Shown here piece by piece: positions 6,047-6,066 of a stretch of DNA of 6,066 bases. The notes under the pieces are model-generated. The model ran no database searches and had not been told where the DNA came from. It was given only the letters and a program-made list of their open reading frames with translations. The stretch's first letter is position 1. The number at the start of each line of letters is the position of its first letter. The position numbers and the translations under genes are program-made. Source of the DNA: Thermoguttaceae bacterium (GTDB lineage: Bacteria; Planctomycetota; Planctomycetia; Pirellulales; Thermoguttaceae); contig JANLFZ010000382.1 in the NCBI GenBank assembly GCA_024653385.1, positions 1 through 6,066 of the forward strand, in the 5' to 3' direction.

Positions 6047-6066
6047 CCTTGACAAAGGACCACGGC

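Overview
This is a GC-rich, tightly packed bacterial window with three blocks: the tail of an energy-metabolism locus, a secreted carbohydrate-active enzyme, and a convergent four-gene acyl-chain operon. The protein style suggests a planctomycete or related PVC-group bacterium: a LamG-type domain in front of a GH32 enzyme, a DUF374 acyltransferase, and palindromic repeats in the spacers. That assignment is inference from gene character only; no marker gene is present.

Layout. Positions 1-65 are a perfect 27-bp inverted repeat with an 11-nt centre, of lower GC than its surroundings and cut by the window edge. At 86-403 (+) lies the small membrane subunit of proton-translocating NAD(P) transhydrogenase (pntA2/pntAB); no pntB follows it. 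The 219-bp spacer after it holds a palindromic element (465-519) and a weak possible promoter. At 623-2764 (+) is a secreted, LamG-fused GH32-family protein whose usual acid/base glutamate position reads Ser. A 68-bp convergent spacer follows.

The minus strand, read from the right edge inward, carries a DUF374 lysophospholipid-type acyltransferase (6046-5315), an acyl carrier protein (5311-5045), a 134-bp gap with a 105-bp branched palindromic element (4935-5039), a short ketosynthase-like protein without the catalytic Cys (4910-4041), and a complete FabF-type ketosynthase (4038-2833). Gaps of 2-3 nt between genes indicate translational coupling and one operon. The set KS, inactive KS partner, ACP and acyltransferase is the core logic of a type II fatty acid/polyketide-like assembly line that builds a specialised acyl chain and transfers it to a lipid. 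More genes probably lie upstream of 6066.

The items most worth a second look are the apparently inactive, shortened KS partner, the structured element splitting that operon between ACP and KS genes, and the GH32 protein lacking the canonical acid/base residue.
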